Of a DNA stretch of 64,000 bases, positions 48,290 to 60,794 are shown piece by piece (position 1 is the stretch's first letter; every line of letters begins with the position of its first letter). The notes under the pieces were generated by a model. It saw nothing but the letters and a program-made list of their open reading frames with translations. It did no database searches and was not told the origin of the DNA. The DNA comes from Microcebus murinus (Eukaryota; Chordata; Mammalia; Primates; Cheirogaleidae). A program made the position numbers and the translations under genes. The DNA lies in assembly GCF_040939455.1 (NCBI RefSeq), contig NC_134118.1, forward strand, positions 78,984,680 through 79,048,679, in the 5' to 3' direction.

Positions 48290-48325
48290 AGGAGGAGGAG
48301 GAGGAGGAGGAGGAGGAGGAGGAGG
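48290..48325 (+). repeat. Expanded (GGA)n tract
   Basis: About eleven to twelve GGA triplets occur here. Other units have about seven to nine. Confidence 0.85.
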
Positions 48326-49628
48326 TGGGAAGGGCCGTGGCCTGCAGTCGTCTTCCCGGGGTGGCTTCTTCCACAGGCTGCTTGGCCTGGGCTCCCTGCA
48401 CCTGGGCCTTTGGAGGACTGGCCCTGTGCTTGCCAACGCTTCCCCTGCAGGGACCCAGAGCTGGGAGGTTGCATCTCTCAGCCCTGGGTCGGGCAGAGCC
48501 CCAGCGGGCCATGCCCACAACCTCTCTCAGCACGGGTCCCCCAGAAGGCTCCTTTGGGACCAGGATTCTCTTGCGGGTGACTCTTTAAGGTCTGGCCCCT
48601 GGATGGAGGGGCACCAGGAGTAGAGGAGCAGGAAGGGGAAGGGGGTGGCCATGCGAGGGGACACTTTCAGGCCAAGTCCCAGCTTCAGCCTGATCCTCCT
48701 GGGAACCCCGGGGTGTACGTCACACCTCCTGGTTGTCCCGCTCTGAGACAAGGAGCCGGGCTTCGCATTCCCCCAGCAGCCAGTCGTGGGCTGAGGACAC
48801 CTGGGGCGTTGGGAACTCCCTGGCTTCTCCTTGGCTTAACATCTGGAGCTGCTTGTGAATCGTGCCGCCACACACACACCCGAGTGCAGGTGTCTTCTGC
48901 ACAGACTGCGGGCCTCGCTCTTCTGAATGCCGCTAGCTCGCCACCCACCCACGGGTGAACCTGGTCAGGGTACTTTCTCTCGGGGGCAGACTCTGATCCT
49001 GGCGGGCTACCGGTGTTTCTGTTTGCTCGTTTCTTTCTTCCATTTCGGGAAAGGCTTCCTTACTGGGTGTGGAAATCTCCTATGCCTTTCCTCGCCTATT
49101 CTGTCAGCTTTAAAATTCTCTTTCAGTTGCCACCCTCACAGATGGATTAGGAAACTCTTTCCGGTGCACTCATTAGTGAAATGACCTCAATGAAGCTGGA
49201 ATCCAATATCTAATGGCCGATTTTTAGCGAGTCCACACGCCAGGGTGGTCGGGGTCCAATGCAGCCCCGGCCAGGCCCAGGCCCCTTGGACTGGGCCACA
49301 GGAGGACGCAGAGGAGGGTCCCGGCCCCCCCGGTCGCGTTGCCGGCAGTTCTCCAAGGGCTTGGGCGTTTTCCAGAGTTAGGAGATGGAGGGGACTGATT
49401 TCTTCAGCGCCCCACAAACCACGCCACCCCACCCATGGGACACATCCCTAGAGAGAGAGAGAGACGCCCCATACACTCGCTCCCCTCCCCCATGCGCTGT
49501 GCCCCAGCCCGGGCCCGGGGGAATAGGCGGCAGCCCACCCACAGGGTGGGGGGCCCAGCTGAAAGGGGTTGTCGGGGAGGGCGGCCCCTGCCTGGGGTCA
49601 AAGGGCGGGCGATCCGCGCGTGCGCAAT

Positions 49629-49676
<48 letters not shown>
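49629..49676 (+). repeat. Expanded (CGG)16 tract upstream of gene 8
   Basis: Sixteen uninterrupted CGG triplets lie 365 bp before gene 8. The tract before gene 11 (60597-60644) has the same length. Confidence 0.92.
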
Positions 49677-49793
49677 GGGCGGCCACGAGCTGGGGGTGGG
49701 GGGCGGGTAGGTGAAGGAGGCCCGGCGAGGAGAGGAAGGGGGCTGGAAGGTCTCCACCTTGGCGAGTCCAGCCGTGGAGGCGCATCTTGTGTG

Positions 49794-49826
<33 letters not shown>

Positions 49827-50007
49827 ATAGAGAGACAGCCCCCCACCCCGGCCCACCGCTCCCTGCCCGCCCCGCCCCGCCTGTCACCCCCGTCCCTCGG
49901 AGCCCGCCGGACCCGGCCGGTGAACTCAACAGGCCCGGCCCGGCGCGGGTCAGCGCCGGTGCGGGGCCTGGGGCGGGAGGAGGCGGCGGGGAAGCGCAGA
50001 GAGGCTC

Positions 50008-50024
50008 GGCTTCTTGAGCGGGGC
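50008..50024 (+). promoter_or_regulatory. D-box-like upstream element of 5S gene 8
   Basis: The element at -33 to -17 is unchanged. Confidence 0.45.
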
Positions 50025-50040
50025 AGGGGCGCCCTCCGCC

Positions 50041-50161
50041 GTCTAGGGCCACACCACCCTGAACGCGCCCGACCTCGTCTGGTCTCGGAAGCTAAGCAGG
50101 GTCGGGCCTGGTTAGTACTTGGATGGGAGACCGCCTGGGAATACCGGGTGCCGTAGGCTTC
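50041..50161 (+). rRNA. RN5S: 5S rRNA gene 8 (class B variant)
   Basis: The gene is identical to gene 7. The upstream flank has one fewer GCCCC unit and a TG tract lacking the GAGTGAGTGAG part, as before gene 11. Confidence 0.94.
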
Positions 50162-50164
50162 TTC

Positions 50165-50184
50165 TTTTTTTTTTTTTTTGTTTT
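50165..50184 (+). terminator. RNA polymerase III T-run terminator, gene 8
   Basis: T15 (50165-50179), then G and T4. Confidence 0.9.
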
Positions 50185-53100
50185 GCCTCTTGTTCTGTCC
50201 CCTCTCTGGGAGCGAGGCGGCGGCCCGGGGTGGGGGTCACCCCCACCCTCAGCGCCCGCCGCGGTGCCTGGCGCCCCAGCCCGCACCGTGGGGCCTCCTC
50301 TTGTCCCAAGCCGCGACACCGCCGTCACGCGGCAGCATGCGTGGCTTCTGGACTGTCAGGTCTCAGACCAAAGGTCTGCTCTGTGGGAACCGACACGCTG
50401 GAGGAAACCTTGAGAGTCTGAGAGGGGAGGGAGTTCCAGAAGAAGGCCAGGATGTCATTTGGAGGGAGTATGTGACCAGAACTCGTCCCGTTGCTTTTGG
50501 GGTTCTATGGGCTACACGTAGGAATCTTTGGTGGTGGCACCTGATGTTGGGGGATCCGGAGTCGCACCCAGACCTGCTCCACAGGCCTCCTTTTACTTTT
50601 CTCTTCGGATTCATTATTTTTAAAAAGTGTCTCTTATCTCTATGATTGCATTTTCTTTTCTCTCTCTTTTCAAGCAGATGATGGGAGTCCAAGTATTAAG
50701 GTGACATGTGTTGCCCGTGCCCCCCTCCCCCCTGTGTTCTTATTCATTTACCTCTGATGTCGTTCCAGCGTATTGTGGGGGTACCAATGTTAAGGTCGGG
50801 TACGTTGCCCTCTCCCAGCCTCCCCCCTCGGGTCAGAGCCTCAAGTGCGCCCATGCCCCAGTCGGTGCGCACCCACCCCATTCCTAATGGAGGTGTATGC
50901 CCATCCCCTCCCCCCACCCGCCCGACACCCACCCGATGAAGGTGATACCTCTGTGTCCACTTAGGTGTCCATCGGTTCGTACCCATTTGCTGGTGAGCGC
51001 GAGCACGTGGTGCTCGTGTGTCCATTCTTGGGCTACCTGGCTTACTGGAACGGGTTCCAGCTCTGGCCAGGAGAACCACGAGAGGTGCCCTCTCACCGCT
51101 GCTCCTCCTAGCTGAATAGCACTCCGTGGTGTCCACGCGCCACATTTCATTTACGCACTCGTGGGTCGATGGGCACTCGGGTCGCTTCCAGGTCTTTGCG
51201 ATTGTGACTTGTGCCCTGACTCTAACCCTAACCCTTACCCAGCCCGTCTCCTCCTCGGCCCCTGCCTGACTGACTCCTTCCCGCCCGGCCTGTCACCTGT
51301 CACCGTCCTCTGCCCCTGCCTGACACGCTCCTCCCCGCCCGGGCCGTCACCGTCCTCGGCCCCTGCCTGACGGGGCTCCTCCGTCGCCTGGGCCTTCCAA
51401 GGGCTTGGTGTGGACGCTGGTTCCAGGACGCCCTCCCAGGAACCCGGTAGCAGGGCGGCCGCAGCGTCTCGCGCCACCCAACCGTCCGCCGGCCGGCGGC
51501 CGTCGCTAAGTGGCCTGCGGGGGACGTGCCCCCACTGTGGGGCGGGCGCCCAGCCTGGTGTCTTCTCCGAGGCCCCGTGGCTGCTTTTCCCCCCCCCGCA
51601 AGGGGAGAGCCGCGGAGGTGGGGACCGCCTCCTCGTGGGGACGTACACCCAGCTCTCCACGTCGGATTCCGGGGCTCTCTGTCCTGCCAGAAGGCCCAGC
51701 TGGCCTGCGGGTCCTTAGAGTGGCAAAAACATCCGAAAACTGAGATTGAGGGTCCGGTGGTTGTCTGCACTTTTGTGCTGGGCACCCCAGGGAGGCCCAG
51801 AGGCTGGCTGGACGACGCGGTCTGCTGGGCAGGGGGGGGTTTGGAGGAGCAACTGATGCCCTTTGCACTTTGGGTAGCAAGTGTCTGAGGTGTCTCTGAG
51901 CCCTGCGCCATGTCGGGGGTGGGGGGTGGGAGGTCGGGCGGGGGTGGAGGAGCAGGAGGAGGAGGAGGAGGAGGAGGTGGGAAGGGCCGTGGCCTGCAGT
52001 CGTCTTCCCGGGGTGGCTTCTTCCACAGGCTGCTTGGCCTGGGCTCCCTGCACCTGGGCCTTTGGAGGACTGGCCCTGTGCTTGCCAACGCTTCCCCTGC
52101 AGGGACCCAGAGCTGGGAGGTTGCATCTCTCAGCCCTGGGTCGGGCAGAGCCCCAGCGGGCCATGCCCACAACCTCTCTCAGCACGGGTCCCCCAGAAGG
52201 CTCCTTTGGGACCAGGATTCTCTTGCGGGTGACTCTTTAAGGTCTGGCCCCTGGATGGAGGGGCACCAGGAGTAGAGGAGCAGGAAGGGGAAGGGGGTGG
52301 CCATGCGAGGGGACACTTTCAGGCCAAGTCCCAGCTTCAGCCTGATCCTCCTGGGAACCCCGGGGTGTACGTCACACCTCCTGGTTGTCCCGCTCTGAGA
52401 CAAGGAGCCGGGCTTCGCATTCCCCCAGCAGCCAGTCGTGGGCTGAGGACACCTGGGGCGTTGGGAACTCCCTGGCTTCTCCTTGGCTTAACATCTGGAG
52501 CTGCTTGTGAATCGTGCCGCCACACACACCCGAGTGCAGGTGTCTTCTGCACAGACTGCGGGCCTCGCTCTTCTGAATGCCGCTAGCTCGCCACCCACCC
52601 ACGGGTGAACCTGGTCAGGGTACTTTCTCTCGGGGGCAGACTCTGATCCTGGCGGGCTACCGGTGTTTCTGTTTGCTCGTTTCTTTCTTCCATTTCGGGA
52701 AAGGCTTCCTTACTGGGTGTGGAAATCTCCTATGCCTTTCCTCGCCTATTCTGTCAGCTTTAAAATTCTCTTTCAGTTGCCACCCTCACAGATGGATTAG
52801 GAAACTCTTTCCGGTGCACTCATTAGTGAAATGACCTCAATGAAGCTGGAATCCAATATCTAATCGCCGATTTTTAGCGAGTCCACACGCCAGGGTGGTC
52901 GGGGTCCAATGCAGCCCCGGCCAGGCCCAGGCCCCTTGGACTGGGCCACAGGAGGACGCAGAGGAGGGTCCCGGCCCCCCCCCCCGGTCGCGTTGCCGGC
53001 AGTTCTCCAAGGGCTTGGGCGTTTTCCAGAGGTAGGAGATGGAGGGGACTGATTTCTTCAGCGCCCCACAAACCACGCCACCCCACCCATGGGACACATC

Positions 53101-53663
53101 CCTAGAGAGAGAGAGAGACGCCCCATACACTCGCTCCCCTCCCCCATGCGCTGTGCCCCAGCCCGGGCCCGGGGGAATAGGCGGCAGCCCACCCACAGGG
53201 TGGGGGGCCCAGCTGAAAGGGGTTGTCGGGGAGGGCGGCCCCTGCCTGGGGTCAAAGGGCGGGCGATCCGCGCGTGCGCAATCGGCGGCGGCGGCGGCGG
53301 CGGCGGCGGGGGCGGCCACGAGCTGGGGGTGGGGGGCGGGTAGGGGAAGGAGGCCAGGCGAGGAGAGGAAGGGGGCTGGAAGGTCTCCACCTTGGCGAGT
53401 CCAGCCGTGGAGGCGCATCTTGTGTGAGTGTGAGTGAGTGAGTGTGAGTGTGTGTGTGTGTGTGTGTTTGTGTGTGTATAGAGAGACAGCCCCCCACCCC
53501 GGCCCACCGCTCCCTGCCCGCCCCGCCCCGCCCCGCCTGTCACCCCCGTCCCTCGGAGCCCGCCGGACCCGGCCGGTGAACTCAACAGGCCCGGCCCGGC
53601 GCGGGTCAGCGCCGGTGCGGGGCCTGGGGCGGGAGGAGGCGGCGGGGAAGCGCAGAGAGGCTC

Positions 53664-53680
53664 GGCTTCTTGAGCGGGGC
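53664..53680 (+). promoter_or_regulatory. D-box-like upstream element of 5S gene 9
   Basis: The element at -33 to -17 is unchanged. Confidence 0.45.
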
Positions 53681-53696
53681 AGGGGCGCCCTCCGCC

Positions 53697-53817
53697 GTCT
53701 AGGGCCACACCACCCTGAACGCGCCCGACCTCGTCTGGTCTCGGAAGCTAAGCAGGGTCGGGCCTGGTTAGTACTTGGATGGGAGACCGCCTGGGAATAC
53801 CGGGTGCCGTAGGCTTC
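53697..53817 (+). rRNA. RN5S: 5S rRNA gene 9 (class B variant)
   Basis: The gene is identical to genes 7 and 8. Units 8 and 9 are near copies of each other over most of their length. Confidence 0.94.
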
Positions 53818-53820
53818 TTC

Positions 53821-53840
53821 TTTTTTTTTTTTTTTGTTTT
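53821..53840 (+). terminator. RNA polymerase III T-run terminator, gene 9
   Basis: T15 (53821-53835), then G and T4. Confidence 0.9.
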
Positions 53841-56800
53841 GCCTCTTGTTCTGTCCCCTCTCTGGGAGCGAGGCGGCGGCCCGGGGTGGGGGTCACCCCC
53901 ACCCTCAGCGCCCGCCGCGGTGCCTGGCGCCCCAGCCCGCACCGTGGGGCCTCCTCTTGTCCCAAGCCGCGACACCGCCGTCACGCGGCAGCATGCGTGG
54001 CTTCTGGACTGTCAGGTCTCAGACCAAAGGTCTGCTCTGTGGGAACCGACACGCTGGAGGAAACCTTGAGAGTCTGAGAGGGGAGGGATTTCCAGAAGAA
54101 GGCCAGGATGTCATTTGGAGGGAGTATGTGACCAGAACTCGTCCCGTTGCTTTTGGGGTTCTATGGGCTACACGTAGGAATCTTTGGTGGTGGCACCTGA
54201 TGTTGGGGGATCCGGAGTCGCACCCAGACCTGCTCCACAGGCCTCCTTTTACTTTTCTCTTCGGATTCATTATTTTTAAAAAGTGTCTCTTATCTCTATG
54301 ATTGCATTTTCTTTTCTCTCTCTTTTCAAGCAGATGATGGGAGTCCAAGTATTAAGGTGACATGTGTTGCCCGTGCCCCCCTCCCCCCTGTGTTCTTATT
54401 CATTTACCTCTGATGTCGTTCCAGCGTATTGTGGGGGTACCAATGTTAAGGTCGGGTACGTTGCCCTCTCCCAGCCTCCCCCCTCGGGTCAGAGCCTCAA
54501 GTGCGCCCATGCCCCAGTCGGTGCGCACCCACCCCATTCCTAATGGAGGTGTATGCCCATCCCCTCCCCCCACCCGCCCGACACCCACCCGATGAAGGTG
54601 ATACCTCTGTGTCCACTTAGGTGTCCATCGGTTCGTACCCATTTGCTGGTGAGCGCGAGCACGTGGTGCTCGTGTGTCCATTCTTGGGCTACCTGGCTTA
54701 CTGGAACGGGTTCCAGCTCTGGCCAGGAGAACCACGAGAGGTGCCCTCTCACCGCTGCTCCTCCTAGCTGAATAGCACTCCGTGGTGTCCACGCGCCACA
54801 TTTCATTTACGCACTCGTGGGTCGATGGGCACTCGGGTCGCTTCCAGGTCTTTGCGATTGTGACTTGTGCCCTGACTCTAACCCTAACCCTTACCCAGCC
54901 CGTCTCCTCCTCGGCCCCTGCCTGACTGACTCCTTCCCGCCCGGCCTGTCACCTGTCACCGTCCTCTGCCCCTGCCTGACACGCTCCTCCCCGCCCGGGC
55001 CGTCACCGTCCTCGGCCCCTGCCTGACGGGGCTCCTCCGTCGCCTGGGCCTTCCAAGGGCTTGGTGTGGACGCTGGTTCCAGGACGCCCTCCCAGGAACC
55101 CGGTAGCAGGGCGGCCGCAGCGTCTCGCGCCACCCAACCGTCCGCCGGCCGGCGGCCGTCGCTAAGTGGCCTGCGGGGGACGTGCCCCCACTGTGGGGCG
55201 GGCGCCCAGCCTGGTGTCTTCTCCGAGGCCCCGTGGCTGCTTTTCCCCCCCCCGCAAGGGGAGAGCCGCGGAGGTGGGGACCGCCTCCTCGTGGGGACGT
55301 ACACCCAGCTCTCCACGTCGGATTCCGGGGCTCTCTGTCCTGCCAGAAGGCCCAGCTGGCCTGCGGGTCCTTAGAGTGGCAAAAACATCCGAAAACTGAG
55401 ATTGAGGGTCCGGTGGTTGTCTGCACTTTTGTGCTGGGCACCCCAGGGAGGCCCAGAGGCTGGCTGGACGACGCGGTCTGCTGGGCAGGGGGGGGTTTGG
55501 AGGAGCAACTGATGCCCTTTGCACTTTGGGTAGCAAGTGTCTGAGGTGTCTCTGAGCCCTGCGCCATGTCGGGGGTGGGGGGTGGGAGGTCGGGCGGGGG
55601 TGGAGGAGCAGGAGGAGGAGGAGGAGGAGGAGGTGGGAAGGGCCGTGGCCTGCAGTCGTCTTCCCGGGGTGGCTTCTTCCACAGGCTGCTTGGCCTGGGC
55701 TCCCTGCACCTGGGCCTTTGGAGGACTGGCCCTGTGCTTGCCAACGCTTCCCCTGCAGGGACCCAGAGCTGGGAGGTTGCATCTCTCAGCCCTGGGTCGG
55801 GCAGAGCCCCAGCGGGCCATGCCCACAACCTCTCTCAGCACGGGTCCCCCAGAAGGCTCCTTTGGGACCAGGATTCTCTTGCGGGTGACTCTTTAAGGTC
55901 TGGCCCCTGGATGGAGGGGCACCAGGAGTAGAGGAGCAGGAAGGGGAAGGGGGTGGCCATGCGAGGGGACACTTTCAGGCCAAGTCCCAGCTTCAGCCTG
56001 ATCCTCCTGGGAACCCCGGGGTGTACGTCACACCTCCTGGTTGTCCCGCTCTGAGACAAGGAGCCGGGCTTCGCATTCCCCCAGCAGCCAGTCGTGGGCT
56101 GAGGACACCTGGGGCGTTGGGAACTCCCTGGCTTCTCCTTGGCTTAACATCTGGAGCTGCTTGTGAATCGTGCCGCCACACACACCCGAGTGCAGGTGTC
56201 TTCTGCACAGACTGCGGGCCTCGCTCTTCTGAATGCCGCTAGCTCGCCACCCACCCACGGGTGAACCTGGTCAGGGTACTTTCTCTCGGGGGCAGACTCT
56301 GATCCTGGCGGGCTACCGGTGTTTCTGTTTGCTCGTTTCTTTCTTCCATTTCGGGAAAGGCTTCCTTACTGGGTGTGGAAATCTCCTATGCCTTTCCTCG
56401 CCTATTCTGTCAGCTTTAAAATTCTCTTTCAGTTGCCACCCTCACAGATGGATTAGGAAACTCTTTCCGGTGCACTCATTAGTGAAATGACCTCAATGAA
56501 GCTGGAATCCAATATCTAATCGCCGATTTTTAGCGAGTCCACACGCCAGGGTGGTCGGGGTCCAATGCAGCCCCGGCCAGGCCCAGGCCCCTTGGACTGG
56601 GCCACAGGAGGACGCAGAGGAGGGTCCCGGCCCCCCCCCGGTCGCGTTGCCGGCAGTTCTCCAAGGGCTTGGGCGTTTTCCAGAGGTAGGAGATGGAGGG
56701 GACTGATTTCTTCAGCGCCCCACAAACCACGCCACCCCACCCATGGGACACATCCCTAGAGAGAGAGAGAGACGCCCCATACACTCGCTCCCCTCCCCCA

Positions 56801-57319
56801 TGCGCTGTGCCCCAGCCCGGGCCCGGGGGAATAGGCGGCAGCCCACCCACAGGGTGGGGGGCCCAGCTGAAAGGGGTTGTCGGGGAGGGCGGCCCCTGCC
56901 TGGGGTCAAAGGGCGGGCGATCCGCGCGTGCGCAATCGGCGGCGGCGGCGGCGGCGGCGGCGGGGGCGGCCACGAGCTGGGGGTGGGGGGCGGGTAGGGG
57001 AAGGAGGCCAGGCGAGGAGAGGAAGGGGGCTGGAAGGTCTCCACCTTGGCGAGTCCAGCCGTGGAGGCGCATCTTGTGTGAGTGTGAGTGAGTGAGTGTG
57101 AGTGTGTGTGTGTGTGTGTGTGTTTGTGTGTGTATAGAGAGACAGCCCCCCACCCCGGCCCACCGCTCCCTGCCCGCCCCGCCCCGCCCCGCCTGTCACC
57201 CCCGTCCCTCGGAGCCCGCCGGACCCGGCCGGTGAACTCAACAGGCCCGGCCCGGCGCGGGTCAGCGCCGGTGCGGGGCCTGGGGCGGGAGGAGGCGGCG
57301 GGGAAGTGCAGAGAGGCTC

Positions 57320-57336
57320 GGCTTCTTGAGCGGGGC
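57320..57336 (+). promoter_or_regulatory. D-box-like upstream element of 5S gene 10
   Basis: The element at -33 to -17 is unchanged. Confidence 0.45.
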
Positions 57337-57352
57337 AGGGGCGCCCTCCGCC

Positions 57353-57473
57353 GTCTAGGGCCACACCACCCTGAACGCGCCCGACCTCGTCTGGTCTGGG
57401 AAGCTAAGCAGGGTCGGGCCTGGTTAGTACTTGGATGGGAGACCGCCTGGGAATACCGGGTGCCGTCGGCTTC
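57353..57473 (+). rRNA. RN5S: 5S rRNA gene 10 (class A variant)
   Basis: A single class A gene (G46, C115, T69) lies between class B genes 9 and 11. Its terminator and immediate 3' flank are class A as well, so the exchanged tract is larger than the gene. Confidence 0.93.
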
Positions 57474-57476
57474 TTC

Positions 57477-57495
57477 TTTTTTTTTTTTTTGTTTT
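57477..57495 (+). terminator. RNA polymerase III T-run terminator, gene 10
   Basis: T14 (57477-57490), then G and T4. Confidence 0.9.
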
Positions 57496-60400
57496 GCCTC
57501 CTGTTCTGTCCCCTCTCTGGGAGCGAGGCGGCGGCCCGGGGTGGGGGTCACCCCCACCCTCAGCGCCCGCCGCGGTGCCTGGCGCCCCAGCCCGCACCGT
57601 GGGGCCTCCTCTTGTCCCAAGCCGCGACACCGCCGTCACGCGGCAGCATGCGTGGCTTCTGGACTGTCAGGTCTCAGACCAAAGGTCTGCTCTGTGGGAA
57701 CCGACACGCTGGAGGAAACCTTGAGAGTCTGAGAGGGGAGGGAGTTCCAGAAGAAGGCCAGGATGTCATTTGGAGGGAGTATGTGACCAGAACTCGTCCC
57801 GTTGCTTTTGGGGTTCTCTGGGCTACACGTAGGAATCTTTGGTGGTGGCACCTGATGTTGGGGGATCCGGAGTCACACCCAGACCTGCTCCACAGGCCTC
57901 CTTTTACTTTTCTCTTCGGATTCATTATTTTTAAAAAGTGTCTCTTATCTCTATGATTGCATTTTCTTTTCTCTCTCTTTTCAAGCAGATGATGGGAGTC
58001 CAAGTATTAAGGTGACATGTGTTGCCCGTGCCCCCCTCCCCCCTGTGTTCTTATTCATTTACCTCTGATGTCGTTCCAGCGTATTGTGGGGGTACCAATG
58101 TTAGGGTCGGGTACGTTGCCCTCTCCCTGCCTCCCCCCTCGGGTCAGAGCCTCAAGTGCGCCCATCCCCCAGTCGGTGCGCACCCACCCCATTCCTAATG
58201 GAGGTGTATGCCCATCCCCTCCCCCCACCCGCCCGACACCCACCCGATGAAGGTGATTCCTCTGTGTCCACTTAGGTGTCCATCGGTTCGTACCCATTTG
58301 CTGGTGAGCGCGAGCACGTGGTGCTCGTGTGTCCATTCTTGGGCTACCTGGCTTACTGGAACGGGTTCCAGCTCTGGCCAGGAGAACCACGAGAGGTGCC
58401 CTCTCACCGCTGCTCCTCCTAGCTGAATAGCACTCCGTGGTGTCCACGCGCCACATTTCATTTACGCACTCGTGGGTCGATGGGCACTCGGGTCGCTTCC
58501 AGGTCTTTGCGATTGTGACTTGTGCCCTGACTCTAACCCTAACCCTTACCCAGCCCGTCTCCTCCTCGGCCCCTGCCTGACTGACTCCTTCCCGCCCGGC
58601 CTGTCACCTGTCACCGTCCTCTGCCCCTGCCTGACACGCTCCTCCCCGCCCGGGCCGTCACCGTCCTCGGCCCCTGCCTGACGGGGCTCCTCCGTCGCCT
58701 GGGCCTTCCAAGGGCTTGGTGTGGACGCTGGTTCCAGGACGCCCTCCCAGGAACCCGGTAGCAGGGCGGCCGCAGCGTCTCGCGCCACCCAACCGTCCGC
58801 CGGCCGGCGGCCGTCGCTAAGTGGCCTGCGGGGGACGTGCCCCCACTGTGGGGCGGGCGCCCAGCCTGGTGTCTTCTCTGAGGCCCCGTGGCTGCTTTCC
58901 CCCCCCCCCCCGCAAGGGGAGAGCCGCGGAGGTGGGGACCGCCTCCTCGTGGGGACGTACACCCAGCTCTCCACGTCGGATTCCGGGGCTCTCTGTCCTG
59001 CCAGAAGGCCCAGCTGGCCTGCGGGTCCTTAGAGTGGCAAAAACATCCGAAAACTGAGATTGAGGGTCCGGTGGTTGTCTGCACTTTTGTGCTGGGCACC
59101 CCAGGGAGGCCCGGGGGCTGGCTGGACAACGCGGTCTGCTGGGCGGGGGGGGGGTTTGGAGGAGCAACTGATGCCCTTTGCACTTTGGGTAGCAAGTGTC
59201 TGAGGTGTCTCTGAGCCCTGCGCCATGTCGGGGGTGGGGGGTGGGAGGTCGGGCGGGGGTGGAGGAGCAGGAGGAGGAGGAGGAGGAGGAGGTGGGAAGG
59301 GCCGTGGCCTGCAGTCGTCTTCCCGGGGTGGCTTCTTCCACAGGCTGCTTGGCCTGGGCTCCCTGCACCTGGGCCTTTGGAGGACTGGCCCTGTGCTTGC
59401 CAACGCTTCCCCTGCAGGGACCCAGAGCTGGGAGGTTGCATCTCTCAGCCCTGGGTCGGGCAGAGCCCCAGCGGGCCATGCCCACAACCTCTCTCAGCAC
59501 GGGTCCCCCAGAAGGCTCCTTTGGGACCAGGATTCTCTTGCGGGTGACTCTTTAAGGTCTGGCCCCTGGATGGAGGGGCACCAGGAGTAGAGGAGCAGGA
59601 AGGGGAAGGGGGTGGCCATGCGAGGGGACACTTTCAGGCCAAGTCCCAGCTTCAGCCTGATCCTCCTGGGAACCCCGGGGTGTACGTCACACCTCCTGGT
59701 TGTCCCGCTCTGAGACAAGGAGCCGGGCTTCGCATTCCCCCAGCAGCCAGTCGTGGGCTGAGGACACCTGGGGCGTTGGGAACTCCCTGGCTTCTCCTTG
59801 GCTTAACATCTGGAGCTGCTTGTGAATCGTGCCGCCACACACACCCGAGTGCAGGTGTCTTCTGCACAGACTGCGGGCCTCGCTCTTCTGAATGCCGCTA
59901 GCTCGCCACCCACCCACGGGTGAACCTGGTCAGGGTACTTTCTCTCGGGGGCAGACTCTGATCCTGGCGGGCTACCGGTGTTTCTGTTTGCTCGTTTCTT
60001 TCTTCCATTTCGGGAAAGGCTTCCTTACTGGGTGTGGAAATCTCCTATGCCTTTCCTCGCCTATTCTGTCAGCTTTAAAATTCTCTTTCAGTTGCCACCC
60101 TCACAGATGGATTAGGAAACTCTTTCCGGTGCACTCATTAGTGAAATGACCTCAATGAAGCTGGAATCCAATATCTAATCGCCGATTTTTAGCGAGTCCA
60201 CACGCCAGGGTGGTCGGGGTCCAATGCAGCCCCGGCCAGGCCCAGGCCCCTTGGACTGGGCCACAGGAGGACGCAGAGGAGGGTCCCGGCCCCCCCCCCG
60301 GTCGCGTTGCCGGCAGTTCTCCAAGGGCTTGGGCGTTTTCCAGAGGTAGGAGATGGAGGGGACTGATTTCTTCAGCGCCCCACAAACCACGCCACCCCAC

Positions 60401-60596
60401 CCATGTGACACATCCCTAGAGAGAGAGAGAGACGCCCCATACACTCGCTCCCCTCCCCCATGCGCTGTGCCCCAGCCCGGGCCCGGGGGAATAGGCGGCA
60501 GCCCACCCACAGGGTGGGGGGCCCAGCTGAAAGGGGTTGTCGGGGAGGGCGGCCCCTGCCTGGGGTCAAAGGGCGGGCGATCCGCGCGTGCGCAAT

Positions 60597-60644
<48 letters not shown>
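60597..60644 (+). repeat. Expanded (CGG)16 tract upstream of gene 11
   Basis: It is the same length and in the same context as the tract before gene 8. Confidence 0.92.
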
Positions 60645-60761
60645 GGGCGGCCACGAGCTGGGGGTGGGGGGCGGGTAGGTGAAGGAGGCCCGGCGAGGAG
60701 AGGAAGGGGGCTGGAAGGTCTCCACCTTGGCGAGTCCAGCCGTGGAGGCGCATCTTGTGTG

Positions 60762-60794
<33 letters not shown>

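Larger units (their letters stand above)
46498..50040 (+). repeat. 5S spacer 7 (unit 3664 bp)
   Basis: This spacer mixes class B states (TTCTATGGG, GAGTCGCACCC, CATGCCCCAG) with class A states (GTTAGGG, CCCTGCC, CCCGGGGGCTGG). L1 parts are at 47079-47551 and 48853-48925, the latter with an additional CA. Telomere-like repeats are at 47558-47576. It has the longest GGA run (48290-48325) and (CGG)16 at 49629-49676. Private changes are TAATGGCCGA near 49210 and CCAGAGTTAGG near 49373. No gene is seen. Confidence 0.92.
50162..53696 (+). repeat. 5S spacer 8 (unit 3656 bp)
   Basis: This is a full class B spacer: TTCTATGGG, GTTAAGG with CCCAGCC, GATACCTCTG, TTCTCCGAGG and CCCAGAGGCTGG with GACGACG. 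L1 parts are at 50743-51215 and 52505-52575, telomere-like repeats at 51222-51240, (CGG)9 at 53283-53309. No gene is seen. Confidence 0.92.
53818..57352 (+). repeat. 5S spacer 9 (unit 3656 bp)
   Basis: Class B states run to at least 55480, while the end before gene 10 has the class A state GGGGAAGTGCAG (57300). L1 parts are at 54399-54871 and 56161-56231, telomere-like repeats at 54878-54896, (CGG)9 at 56937-56963. A private GGGAGGGATTTCC occurs near 54087. This is a B-to-A recombinant spacer. Confidence 0.92.
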
